Shown here: piece after piece, positions 23,367-33,886 of the stretch
How the letters are laid out: every line of letters begins with the position of its first letter
How positions within the stretch are numbered: the first letter of the stretch is position 1
DNA from: Haematococcus lacustris
Taxonomy: Eukaryota > Chlorophyta > Chlorophyceae > Chlamydomonadales > Haematococcaceae
NCBI GenBank assembly: GCA_030144725.1
Contig: JASKMD010000027.1
Span: 2,718,258-2,782,257 of the forward strand
Reading direction: 5' to 3'
DNA: 64,000 bases
Program-made: the position numbers and the translations under genes
The notes under the pieces: generated by a model
Seen by the model: the letters and a program-made list of their open reading frames with translations, nothing else
What the model was told of the DNA's origin: nothing
Databases searched by the model: none

Positions 23367-25483
23367 CTAATCACGCCGCCGCCGGTCTCGGTCGCCGCCA
23401 CTGCGGTCGACAATACTTCGATCACCGTCACCATCACGCCGCCGCTTGGCCAGATCGTCCCCACGCCTGCGTCACAAAACATGCGCCAACCATCGAATAT
23501 ACTGCAGCGAGGACGGTAATGGGAGCAGGCTGTGCCCTAAGCGGAAGCTCCTGTTCATATGTGCGCTGGTTTTGAAGGAGTAGTCGTGTTCTTCTTCTGC
23601 AGCAAGAACTTGGCACATGCCGCACATGAGCGCAGCCGCAGCGCACCGTGGGCTGCCATCTCGGTCGCGTTTGCGTTCCCTGTCTACACTCCGGTCCGGA
23701 TCTATCCGGCCCCGGTCGCCGCCGCCGCCGCCGCCTCGCTCTCGGTCACGGTCCACTCTGACAGGCGAGCGTTCACGAGGAGGCCCTGAGGGTCCTCTCG
23801 AGTGGTCGACTACTCGCCTGCGCACATGATCATTGTCGTCAGGTCAAGACCCCTGGCATTTTAGCGTCCACATCTCACGGACCTCGGCTGCAAGATGACA
23901 GGCTATTTCACGGGAGCAATCCACGGAGCACATCATTGAAAATGCACATAGCAGCCGACAGTACAACCGCGCAAACGTCCGCGCAAATGATGTTGAAGTG
24001 GTAGGCACAACGCACCGATTCAGGTCTGGCAGCGGCAAAGGCGGCATCAGCGGCAAGCCCTTGCCCTTCTTGGGGGCACGGGGCAGACGTCCTTCACCGC
24101 CCAGCCCTCCTGCCAAGCGGCGCGGTCGCCTGCGCTCAGGAGCACCAGCCCCAACAGCCATGATGTGAACAGCAGTGCCAGCCAGCCAGCCACAAACACA
24201 CACACGTCGATCCAAACATATAAGTGCCTGTTCATACCACATGCCATGGCGCGTCAATCCCTGCCAGCGTGCACTGCCAAGAGAGCACTGGATGGCATGT
24301 AGCATGTCCCAATCTGAGACTAGGCTTGTGTGCAGGTGGGTAGCTCTGGCTCTGTCATCATTTGTACCGGCACAGCCAAGACACCACAGCCCAGACACAC
24401 CACAGCCCAGACACACCTAGTGCACGTCCCAGGCAGACCCCCTCCCCCACTGAACCCTATGGTGATCTGGCTAGGTGGTCAGCACAGGCCAAGACAGCCT
24501 TGGCGCACAAGCAGCGCCCCCACCCACCCCTTACTTTATGCCCCTGACACCCAGCGCAGTCAGCCCCCTCCCCTCCCCTCAACCCATCATGACCTGCGCT
24601 GCCCCACCACCCACTACCCCCGCCCCACCACACTCACCCAGCCCCACCCAGCAAACCATCTAGCTACCCCTTACGAGGTCTCCCCTTACCAGGTCTCCAC
24701 CGTGCGACCGCGCTCCACGTCCACCAGCACCCTCCGCCCCTCAATCTTCTTGCCGTCCCCCTGCTTGTACGCCTCCTTCATGTCCTTCTTGTCCTCAAAC
24801 TCAATGAAGCCATAGCCCCGGGACTTGCCTGCCATGCCACATGCAGGCAGCCCATGCACCCACAGCTTGGCAGCACAGGGCTCCCAGCGTCAGTGATCAG
24901 TGATCAGTGATGCCAGCACTCCCAGGCATGCTTCCAGCTGGCAGCACTCCCAGGCATGCTGGCAGCTGGCAGCACTCCCAGGCATGCTGGCAGCTGGCAG
25001 CACTCCCAGGCATGCTTCCAGCTGGCAGCACTCCCAGGCATGCTTCCAGCTGGCAGCACTCCCAGGCATGCTGGCAGCTGGCAGCACTCCCAGGCATGCT
25101 TCCAGCTGGCAGCACTCCCAGGCATGCTGGCAGCTGGCAGCACTCCCAGGCATGCTGGCAGCTGGCAGCACTCCCAGGCATGCTGGCAGCTGGCTTAAGC
25201 CAGTGCTGCACAGCAGGTGAACTCCAGGCCCTCAACTCAAGTCATGGACAGGTTGGAGGGAGGTGGGAGGCCTGCCAGGGGCCAGGGGCTGTCCGTGTGC
25301 CCGCTGGCTGTGGCCCCACCAGCGCTGACAGCAGCCAACAAGCCCGTCTCAGTTCAAACTTCACAGGTTCATGGTTATATGTCATAGGTTCATGATCATG
25401 TTCCTTGAGCTCAACACAGCCAGGTGGGAGGGCAGCCAGGACCCTACCCTCCTATCCCCTCGATGCACACCGACAAGGGGGCA

Positions 25484-25547
<64 letters not shown>

Positions 25548-28500
25548 GCTCCCAAGGTGCCAGCAAACACCATCGATGGACGGTGAGGCTATAGGAGGAG
25601 GAGGCAGAGGAGGAGGCAAAGGAGGTGGAGGAGGCAGAGGAGGAGGAGGGGGAAGCTGTGTAGGGTGTGGGGCAGGCTGTGCAGCCACCATTGGGCTGGA
25701 TGGGCTGCATGGGGTGGCCTGGATGGGCTGACAGAAAAGGTTTGAAGGAGGCGGGGGAGCACCGTGGACTGGGGTGAGGGAGAGAGTGAAGGGGAGGAGG
25801 GGGAGGGGGAGGAGGGGGAGGGGGAGGAGGGGGAGAGGGAGGGGGAGGGGGAGGGAGAGGAGGGGGAGGGGGAAGAGGGGAGCTGTGCAGTCCAGCTGTG
25901 CCTCACCAGCTTTGTCCAGCACGATGCGGACCCGACGTATTGGGCCAAACTCCTCAAACTCCCGGCGCAACTTCTTCTCCGTGACCTCAAAGCTGAGCTT
26001 GGCTACAAAGATGGTGCGGAAAGGGTCGCCCTGCACAGCGCACCACCACCACCACCACCCACTACTATGCTTAGGGTTTATAAGCCGATGTGCTGCAAGA
26101 GGGCTGTGGGCAAGGACACCTGCCACTCTTCTTGGACTAGGACTGTGACTATGACTAAGACTAAGACTGATGACCGCTGATGATGCACACACTTCATGCC
26201 TGCGTGCGACCTCCTCTCTACTACTAGAGGGAATGCATGGCATGAGGACTAGGCACCAGGACACTCTGCGGAGGGCTAGGACACACTGGACAGGCGGTGT
26301 GTTGCAGCAGTGTCCTGGCAGCATGTGATGGTGGTGATGGTGGTGGTGATGCTGATGGTGACCATGATGATGATGGTAATGATGATCATGATGATGGTGA
26401 TGATGGCTAGCACGTAAGATGATGAGGATGAGGTTGAGGATGATGGTGGTGGTGGTGATGGCTAGCACATACTGTGTGCATGCTTGCATGCTAGCTCAGG
26501 CCAGGCAAGGAATGTCAACCCAACCTCCACTCTACTGATGGAGTCGATGCATGGCACGAGGCCTTTCATGACGCATGACACAACCAGCATCTCCTGTTGA
26601 GAAAGATTGTTAGTAGTGGTGGTAGCAGCAGCAGGAGGTACTAGGGAGGGGGACGGTGCCTGAGCCTGAGCCATGGGCAGCATTCCATTGTCAAAGGAAA
26701 CAGTAGTCAGCTCCTCCAGTCAAAAAAGGGGTACTGATGGTAGTAGCCAGAGGTCATAGGGAAGTGGACAGTACACGCCACAGCCCTTGCAAGCACCCAA
26801 GGATCAAACTAAACAGCAGCTAGAGACGGAGAGACGGCAGAGGGGGCAGGCATGGGCTGACTGCCAGCAAAGAGCAGAAGGCAGATACAAAGGGACGGCA
26901 GAGGGGCAGGCATGGGCTGGCAGCCAGCAGTCAGTCGAGCACCTTGATCCTTTGGTCTTCTTTATAATCACACCCTTTGGTCTTCTTTATAATCACAAAC
27001 ATGTAGGAACAGAAAGGTGGAGCACCTCGATCCTTTGGTCTTCTTCATGTATACAGATAGATATAGAGAGACATACAGAAATACATAATACATAATACAT
27101 ATACATGATACAGAGACAAAGGGAACAGAAAAGAGGAACTCTTTCTAGCATCGAGCAACAGCAAGGGGTGCGTACCTCAGCCTTCAGGTCCTTGTGTGGA
27201 TCCCAGCCCCGAGCTGCATCCGCCACCTGCTTCACTGCCTGCAGGCACACCAGGCAGCATGAGCAGCGTGGCAGGGTCAGGCAGTCAGGGAAACAGCCTG
27301 CGCTGCCAGCCCAGTGCAGCGCAAGGAGCAAGGGCAACAGCAAGTGCGGGACAGAGGTGAGGAACAGAAGCCAGCTGCATGGGAGCCAGAGGCCAAGCTC
27401 GGTGTGGTTGTATAGTCTGTGTTGGTGTGTGAGAGTCTGTGTTGATGAGTGGTGTGTTAGTCTGTGGCTTTTCTGTGGTTGGCGGTCGGTTTGTAGTTAG
27501 TGTGTTAGTCTGTTTTGGTGCGTACATCTGTGTTGGTGTGGTTGCAGGTTCAGGCACAGGCGGTGCTGGTAGAGTAGTGTCATGCTGGCAGGTCTGCCCA
27601 GGACAGGCACAGGCGGGTGCTGGTAGTGGGTGTCATGCTGCGAGGTTTGCCAGGAGGGCTGCTGTGAGTGGGAGGGGGAGGGGGCCTTGCCTGTTGGTGC
27701 CAGGGCCTGCCTCTGCTAGACCTGACAGGCACTGTGTGTATGAGTTTGTGTGCGTGTGAGTGTGAGTGTGAGGCCTAAACAGGCAGGGTGTGTGATTGTG
27801 AGGCCTGAACAGGCACTGCAAGTGCTGCAGAGCAAGTGGGCCCTACTCTGACTACGGTGGCACACTCGAGCGCATGGAGACATGGACAGTTGGGGCAGTA
27901 GCAAGGGGGAGGCAGGGGGGAGGGCAGAGGCAGGGTGGCCTTCCTGGGGGCCTTGGTGCAACAGATAGGATGGTGAAGCATAGGATGGCAGCGAGCGGTG
28001 CAGTGTGACGGTGTGACATTCATGTGTGGTGGGATGCATGAGTGTAGGATGGTGGCAAGGTAGGAGAAAGCTGAAGACATGGTGTGAGCTCAAGGCAGGT
28101 TGCTCAAGGCAGGTTGCCAAGCAGATGCCCGGCACCACACCCTTCTATGCAAGGCTGCTGTGCTGCTGCTGCTGCTGCTGCTGCTGCCACCACTTGGGTG
28201 GGGCTTGTCAGGCCTATCCAGTGTCATGGGTCACAGTAGGTGTGCAGTGGGTTAACAGCCACATGCTGCCAAGATAACTGAGGTTGCTGGGATTTGAACA
28301 GGTGGTGCGAGGTATAGGTTGGAGACGCAGGGGTGAGGTGGGTCGAGGTAGGGGTCGCAGGTGATGTGAGTGCGGGGGTGGGGGTGAGGCAAGGCAACTG
28401 ACTGCCTGGCAGGCCAGGCATCATGGCCTCCAGCCTGGCACTTTGACCCAGCTCTGGCTGCACGCTGCAGCTGTCAGTGCGGAGGGACAGCGATTGAGGA

Positions 28501-29998
28501 CTGACTAAGAGGGCTGACTGAGGCCAACAGTGCTGGGAAGGTGTGTCATGTCCTTTTGCCTGTGGAACTGTGCCCGGCTTCATGCCAGTCAGCAACAGAC
28601 CGACACCCTCCATGAAACACCCTGTTCAGGCTTCACAGACTGATGTGCTTGCCAGCAGGTGCCTAAGGCTGCTAGCTTGTCAGCCGTGGGCAGCTGACAG
28701 CCATGTGCTCGCCACGTGCCATTGGCTACATTTGCTAGGCAGTCAGGTGGGCATGGCAGCCAGGCAGGCAGGCAGGCAGTCAGGCAGGCAGGCAGGCAGG
28801 CAGTCAGTAGGTCAGTCAGAACTCTGCACCTGCAGCAGGCATGTGGCGAGGCGCAGGGCTGGCGCGTGCTCCAGCCCGCCCAGCCCACTGCAGCCCTGGC
28901 CTGGCCTCCTCCGAGTTCTGATGCCATGTCCGTGGCCACCCCCTGCGCTGCTGCTGCCGCTGCCGCTGCTGCTGCTGCTGGGCTCAACGCTGAGAGCCAC
29001 GTCTGAAGCAGTCCCTTAGGCTAGCTCATGGAACCTAGCGCCCAGGCAGATGCTGCAGCTGAGACTCTGGTGCGATTGCTGCTGCTGTGCATGCTACACC
29101 TCACCCTCCACATGGCTGCTTAACTATGTGCTGCTGCATGTGTGCCGTCGCTGTGCTGACGCCAGTTGGCTGTGCAACAGGGAGCTGGTGAGCAACAGGA
29201 CCAGGCACACGCGGCTGCCATGCTGAGGGTCACAGCGTACCATACCAAGGTTTCTGATTGATAAGCCATTGGCTGCAGGGCTACGATCAAGATGGTGTGC
29301 ACAGCAACCTTACCACACTTACTCCCTGACGACTCCTCACCCACCTCCTCCCGCTTCCAGTCAAGCAGACGAAGGGCCCTGCGGCATGACAAACAGCAGC
29401 TCAGCTGACCTAGCCCATGGCGATACACGTGACACCAGAACTGCTAGCCTTGCCTTCATACTCACTACCAGTAGGCCATGCCCTCCACCCCCACCTTCCC
29501 TGCTCTGCACCACCCACTTCTCCTGCTGCGTCTCAGTGTTGAGCCGGCACTGGAGCGCCAGCTCCGGATTTTTGTACAGCCTAATCTTGCCGCTGTCTTT
29601 GACCTCCTCTGGATCCTGTGGACCTGCGAACTTGTCCACGAAGGCTGCCAAGCCCGTAAAGGGTACGGGCAATTTCTTCTTCTTCAATTCAGTGCCGTGA
29701 AGCAGCGGCGGCCGGGGTGCGAAGTAGTCTAAGATCTTTTGATTCAGCCCCGTCTTGTGCCCGGACTGCATGTTTTCCTTCAACTGCTTCACAATCTGCG
29801 ACTTGTGCACGAAGCCTCCGGGCCCTCGCGGCCCCCCTTTGTCCGCAGGACGTCCTCCAAAACCGCCCCGACCCATCCTGTCTTCGCCAAAGAAATACCT
29901 GGAGTAAAAGAAACAGCCATTAGATTGATCGGATGGAGCTGTGTCAATCACAGAGCTCAAGCCTTCCTTACTCGCGCTCCCGAGTCATTTTGGCGCCG
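23367..29998 (-). CDS. SNRNP70: U1 small nuclear ribonucleoprotein 70 kDa (U1-70K)
   Basis: Eight exons on the minus strand: 29982–29998, 29514–29898, 27176–27238, 25907–26030, 24690–24828, 24016–24129, 23647–23817 and 23367–23466. Every phase agrees; the product is 370 aa. The N-terminal U1-70K region contains [11 protein letters not shown] and [20 protein letters not shown]. The WDPHKD block precedes the RRM, which has RNP2 (IFVAKL) and RNP1 (SRGYGFIEF, split by an intron). The conserved [12 protein letters not shown] follows, and the tail is Arg/Asp/Ser-rich (DRDRER and similar). The protein binds stem-loop I of U1 snRNA and helps recognise 5' splice sites in the nucleus. The start (MTRERE) is chosen from a 17-bp first exon that joins in phase. 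Introns 2–4 are long and hold most of the local repeats. It is divergent with the methyltransferase gene at 30.2 kb. Confidence 0.95.
24913..25195. repeat. 28-bp minisatellite, about ten units
   Basis: It lies in U1-70K intron 4. Each unit contains CAGCACTCCCAGGCATGCT followed by either GG or TC and then CAGCTGG. The two unit types are interspersed. Several frames stay open, but phase and family evidence place it in an intron. Confidence 0.95.
25484..25548. repeat. (GTCT)n tetranucleotide, about 16 copies
   Basis: A perfect tetranucleotide run in U1-70K intron 4, close to a GA-rich tract at about 25770–25880. Confidence 0.97.
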
Positions 29999-30198
29999 TA
30001 AGCTAAAGGTACTGAAGCAAATCGACACCCAGCCGGCGGGTGGCCGCTAGCTACTGGGAACGGGGCAGGCTGAGCGGTGTGTCGCGGTCGGTTAAAGTCG
30101 GTTGGTCTACAGGCTTGCCAGGAGGTGTCCTGAGCGATTCTGTAGTGCTAGGTGACATTGGTCCGTGCCGAGTTATACATGATGGAAGGCGAGAAAGG
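29999..30198. promoter_or_regulatory. putative bidirectional promoter
   Basis: About 200 bp separate the U1-70K start codon (minus strand) from the tentative start codon of the LCM methyltransferase (plus strand). Both promoters and 5' UTRs would have to fit here or overlap. No clear TATA element was seen. This is inferred from gene arrangement only. Confidence 0.4.
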
Positions 30199-33100
30199 AT
30201 GTGCAGCTGCTGGAGCACAGGTTTAGGCTCATGCCGTTGCACTAGGCACTCTGCTTCTGGAGCAATCCTCTGCACAGCTAAGCACGCCGTGCGCTGCAGG
30301 AAGGCTCTGAACAAGAGGTGTCAGGCCCAGCCTTTACCTGTCGTTACACAGCTGCCTTGCGCCATGTAGAGACCCAATGTGTCCCCAACCCAGTGATTGT
30401 CGATCACCTGGCACCACACCTGTGCGGACCCAAAGGCCTGCAACTGGCTCAAAAGGAGCTGCAGCAGTTGGTTGCAGCCCAGGTGACACACTACTTCACG
30501 TGACTCGGCAGCTCATTGTCTCAGACTTTGTTCGCAACAACTTCTGCATGCACTGACATTTAAGCACCCGTGTAGCTACGACTCGCATCATCATCACTGC
30601 TGTCATCAGCATCCTCATCATTGTCACCATCATCACCATGCATGGTCGTTTCACCACCGTTGCCACAAAATATCCATGTGCAGCCCTCTTTTTGTGCACT
30701 ATGGGCCTCCACCACCTGGTCCACCTGGCTGCTGTCCCTGCGGCTCAGGGCCCTGGTAAGCACCTGAGAGTGCCAGCTCGCACCCGGCTGCTGGACGACC
30801 TGCTGCTGCAAGCCATACAGCAGCTCACCCTGGAGGGTCAGCCAGGGACAGTGCAGGTAGGGGTGCAGCATGGGCGAGCAGGCAGGCAGGCAGTGGGGCA
30901 GGGAGGTAGACTAGGGGTGTCACCACTAGGGACAGCGGCCTGACACCAGGAATGTGCCGTGTATAGATAATGATGATGATGACCACACAGATGACATCAC
31001 CTACCTACCAACCTACCAACCTACCTACATACCTACCTATCAAACTATCTGACCACCTGACAACCTACCTACCCACCTGCCATCCCTCCAGGACTGGGAT
31101 GATGTCTGCCAAGAGAGTGGGATTTCTCCATGGCTGCTGCTCAGGTGGTCAGCCTAGGCTGCGGCATGGACACCCGGCCTTGGCGCCTCACCTCACTGCC
31201 CTCTTGTGTGGCTTGGTCAGTGTGACCAGCAGTGTGACCTGGGCAGCATAACCTCGGCAATTTCACTTCAGCAGTGTGACCTCAATAGTGTGGCCCAGGC
31301 AGTGTGACCTGCCTAGTGTGACGTAGACAGTGAGCAGCTGGCCCACCGGCTTCTACGTGCAGCATGGTGCCAGCAGTCATCAAATCTGGCCAGGCACTTG
31401 GCCTGGTCGGCTGCAGGTTTGACGTGGACATGCCAGAGATTGCAGAGCTGAAGCAGGCTGCTCTGCTGGCGGCAGGGGCCCAGACAGCTGCCTCAGAAGA
31501 CCCTGGGTGCGCCCCGGCCTTCCCTCTCCTCTGTGGCTCCTACTGCATGTCAGGTGCGGGGCCAGGGTGGCTGAGGGCCTAGGGTAGGTGGTGAGTGCCC
31601 CAGCCAAGCCACAGGCGAAAGCTTCGCCCTCGATGCACGCTGATAGTTTCAGGTCGTCATCGGCGTTGTCGTTGTCTCCTTCTCCAATCATATGAATGTA
31701 TGTCACATTTGCTTTCAGCAGCATGGTATGCGGACCTTGCTTTTGAACCTGGGCATCCCTTTCCAGAGATTCACAGTGCATCATATCCTCATGGCGGTGG
31801 GTATTCGAGCTGCCTGGCAGGTGCTGTAGCTCAGGTCAAGCCATGGGTGTCAAGCTTTGGCTCAGGCCATAGTCAGGATTCAAGGTTCTGCTGAGACCAA
31901 GGCTAACCCTCAGGTCAAAGCTCAGGTCAAGCCTCAAGTCAAGCCTCAGGTCAAGCCTCAGGTCAAGCTTCAAGTCAAAGCATGAGTGTCAAGGCATGGT
32001 GATGTGCCTTGCAAAGGCAGGTTGCTGGGGAGTGAGTCCCAGGCATGGCTGTTGCATGTCAGATGGTTGTGATCAAGACCCCTCCGTGACCCTGACACCC
32101 TCACACCCTGACACACAGCTACCGAGCATTAAGAGCCAAGAGCCAAGTGCCAAGTGGACCCAGGGATGGCGCAGCACCCCGACCATTGTCACCCGACAAC
32201 TGGCTGCGGTGCTGCTCCATTGGTGTCAGACCCACTGAGGAGCCTTGGTCCACTTGGCACTTGGCTCTTGGCTCTTAATGCTCGGTAGCTGTGTGTCAGG
32301 GTGTCACGGTGTCAGGGTGCACTACCTTTGCCAGTTATCAGCTGCTTGGTCCTTGGCACTAGGCTTGGTCGTTGCCAAGCGCTCTGGGGCACTTTACTCA
32401 GGAGCACACCTGAGCCGAATCTTGCATTGTTTACTTGTAATGTTAGTCACAATAGTGGGACAATGGCTAGGGTGGTGCGCTGGGGCTGTGTCTGCGGACA
32501 ATCAGCTGGCTAGCTAACACCCTCGTGGGTCAGCCATGCATGGCCCGGTGAGTGACTTTTGCAAGTGTGAGTGCGGATGGTGCATTGCAGGGGCTGACCT
32601 GTCTTGCACCTCCTTGGCAGCCGTTCTGTCGGCGGCAGGGTTTGATCCCAGGACCCCAACCATCTGGCTGCTGGTGAGGCCATGTTCAACACAGCCCACA
32701 TTGATGTTGCTCGTGCTGTCCCATCAGCAGGGCTGTGTTCCTGACTAGAACATGCCCGCTTGTCCCGTGGACCTGCCCACTATTAAAAAACACATGCGCT
32801 CGTGTTGAGTTGACCAGACCACTGCCACACAGCGCAGATGCTGCCCACCAGGCCCTCACCTATCTCTACAGCTTGCGCTCTGAATGCAGCTTGGTCAAGT
32901 AATATTCTGGACCCTTTTCATACCCGACCCTATTCTGACCCTGTCCTGCCGTGTGTTTCGTTTCTATTGTGTTTTAATACTATTGTGTCTTTTTTAGTAT
33001 TTGTCTTGTGTGCTTGTGACCTGCCCCTGCCCCTGCCCCTGCCCCTGCCCCTGCCCCTGCCCCTGCCCCTGCCCCTGCCCCTGCCCCTGCCCCTGCCCCT

Positions 33101-33886
33101 GCCCCTGCCCCTGCCTGCTCCTAAACGCTCCCGACCTGCCCCACAACTGACCCTGAGGAGTAGGAGGCGCTGATCTACTACATGCCGCTGGACGCTGCCG
33201 ACTCACTGCTGGCCGCCATGGCCACCCTGAGCCCCCCCAGCAGCCGCCTCCTCCTGACTTGCATCGACCAGGAGTTGCTAGAGGCCTCACAGACCCAGCT
33301 GCCACAGAGCAGCAGGGGGGAGGCGCTGTCAGGAAGTAATGGCAGCAGTGAGGAGGGCACCACCCCAGTAGGGCCCCGAATGGAGCCCACTCACATTTTT
33401 GCAGGTAACATTACTGACATGCGCAACACTCCATGAAAACTGAAACCCCATGCATGATCCATGCAGCATTTGCTTGTGGCTCTTATCAGCTGGACATGTG
33501 AAGTGCATGGCATCATCACTATCTATGCACTGGCTTATCGTCATGCTACCCCTTGCCTCTAAGCCTTGCTGCAAACCCATCACAATGGCACTGTGTACGG
33601 GCTGCAAGCCCATCCCCACAGCACTGGAAAGCTGGTCTGTGTTGAGTGTTTGTGCACGCATGACAAAGATTGAGCCTGATGGTGGGTTTTGGCCGCAGAC
33701 CTGTGGTACTTCCACATGGATGAGCTGCTGGCCAGCCCTGGATACAAGTCATGGGCGACGCTGCAAGGCCCCGCCTCCTCCAAGCACCTGGCCGCCAGCC
33801 GGTTGCACGCAGACACCTACGTTGCCCTGTATGGCGGAGCAGAATGCATTGTGGTGGCCAGCCGCCGAGACGAGCTTGTGCCTTAG
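30199..33886 (+). CDS. leucine carboxyl methyltransferase-like SAM methyltransferase (LCM family)
   Basis: Exons: 30325–30482, 30749–30856, 31145–31215, 31417–31553, 32591–32673, 33164–33404 and 33699–33886, all in phase, plus a weak first exon 30199–30220 that supplies an ATG. The product is about 335 aa, normal for the family. Motifs in order: PVIVDHLAPHL; ARTRLLDDLLLQAI; the SAM-binding SLGCGMDTRPWRL; WFDVDMPEI, whose acidic residue is expected to contact SAM ribose; GADLS; PTIWLLEALIYYM; and a C-terminal strand region ending at TAG. Homologues carboxyl-methylate the C-terminal Leu of PP2A (LCMT1/PPM1) or modify other substrates; the substrate here cannot be fixed by eye. Intron 5 contains a long perfect hairpin and intron 6 a CCCCTG array. 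The 5' end is the uncertain part. Confidence 0.8.
31870..31985 (+). repeat. degenerate 11-bp tandem repeat
   Basis: Repeated AGCCTCAGGTCA-like units with small variations, in intron 5 of the LCM-family gene. Confidence 0.8.
32089..32318. repeat. long inverted repeat (hairpin) in intron
   Basis: The arms 32103–32159 and 32248–32304 are perfectly complementary over 57 bp. Pairing extends outward to 32089 and 32318 with two mismatches (69 of 71 overall). The loop is 88 bp (32160–32247). The hairpin is inside intron 5 of the LCM-family gene and would be transcribed with it. It could be a fold-back transposon or a small-RNA precursor. No clear target-site duplication was identified. Confidence 0.95.
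33021..33114 (+). repeat. (CCCCTG)n hexanucleotide, about 15 copies
   Basis: It lies in intron 6 of the LCM-family gene. The motif is the reverse complement of the GGGGCA array at 43.7 kb. Shorter runs of it occur at about 18030–18070 and 38885–38930. Confidence 0.95.

Noticed and set aside
24913..25195. CRISPR-like array
   Set aside because: Units are directly contiguous with no unique spacers, and this is an intron of a eukaryotic gene.
26462..26683. Possible extra U1-70K exon (minus strand)
   Set aside because: Exons 3 and 4 already join in phase with the family's spacing; the candidate adds sequence absent from the family.
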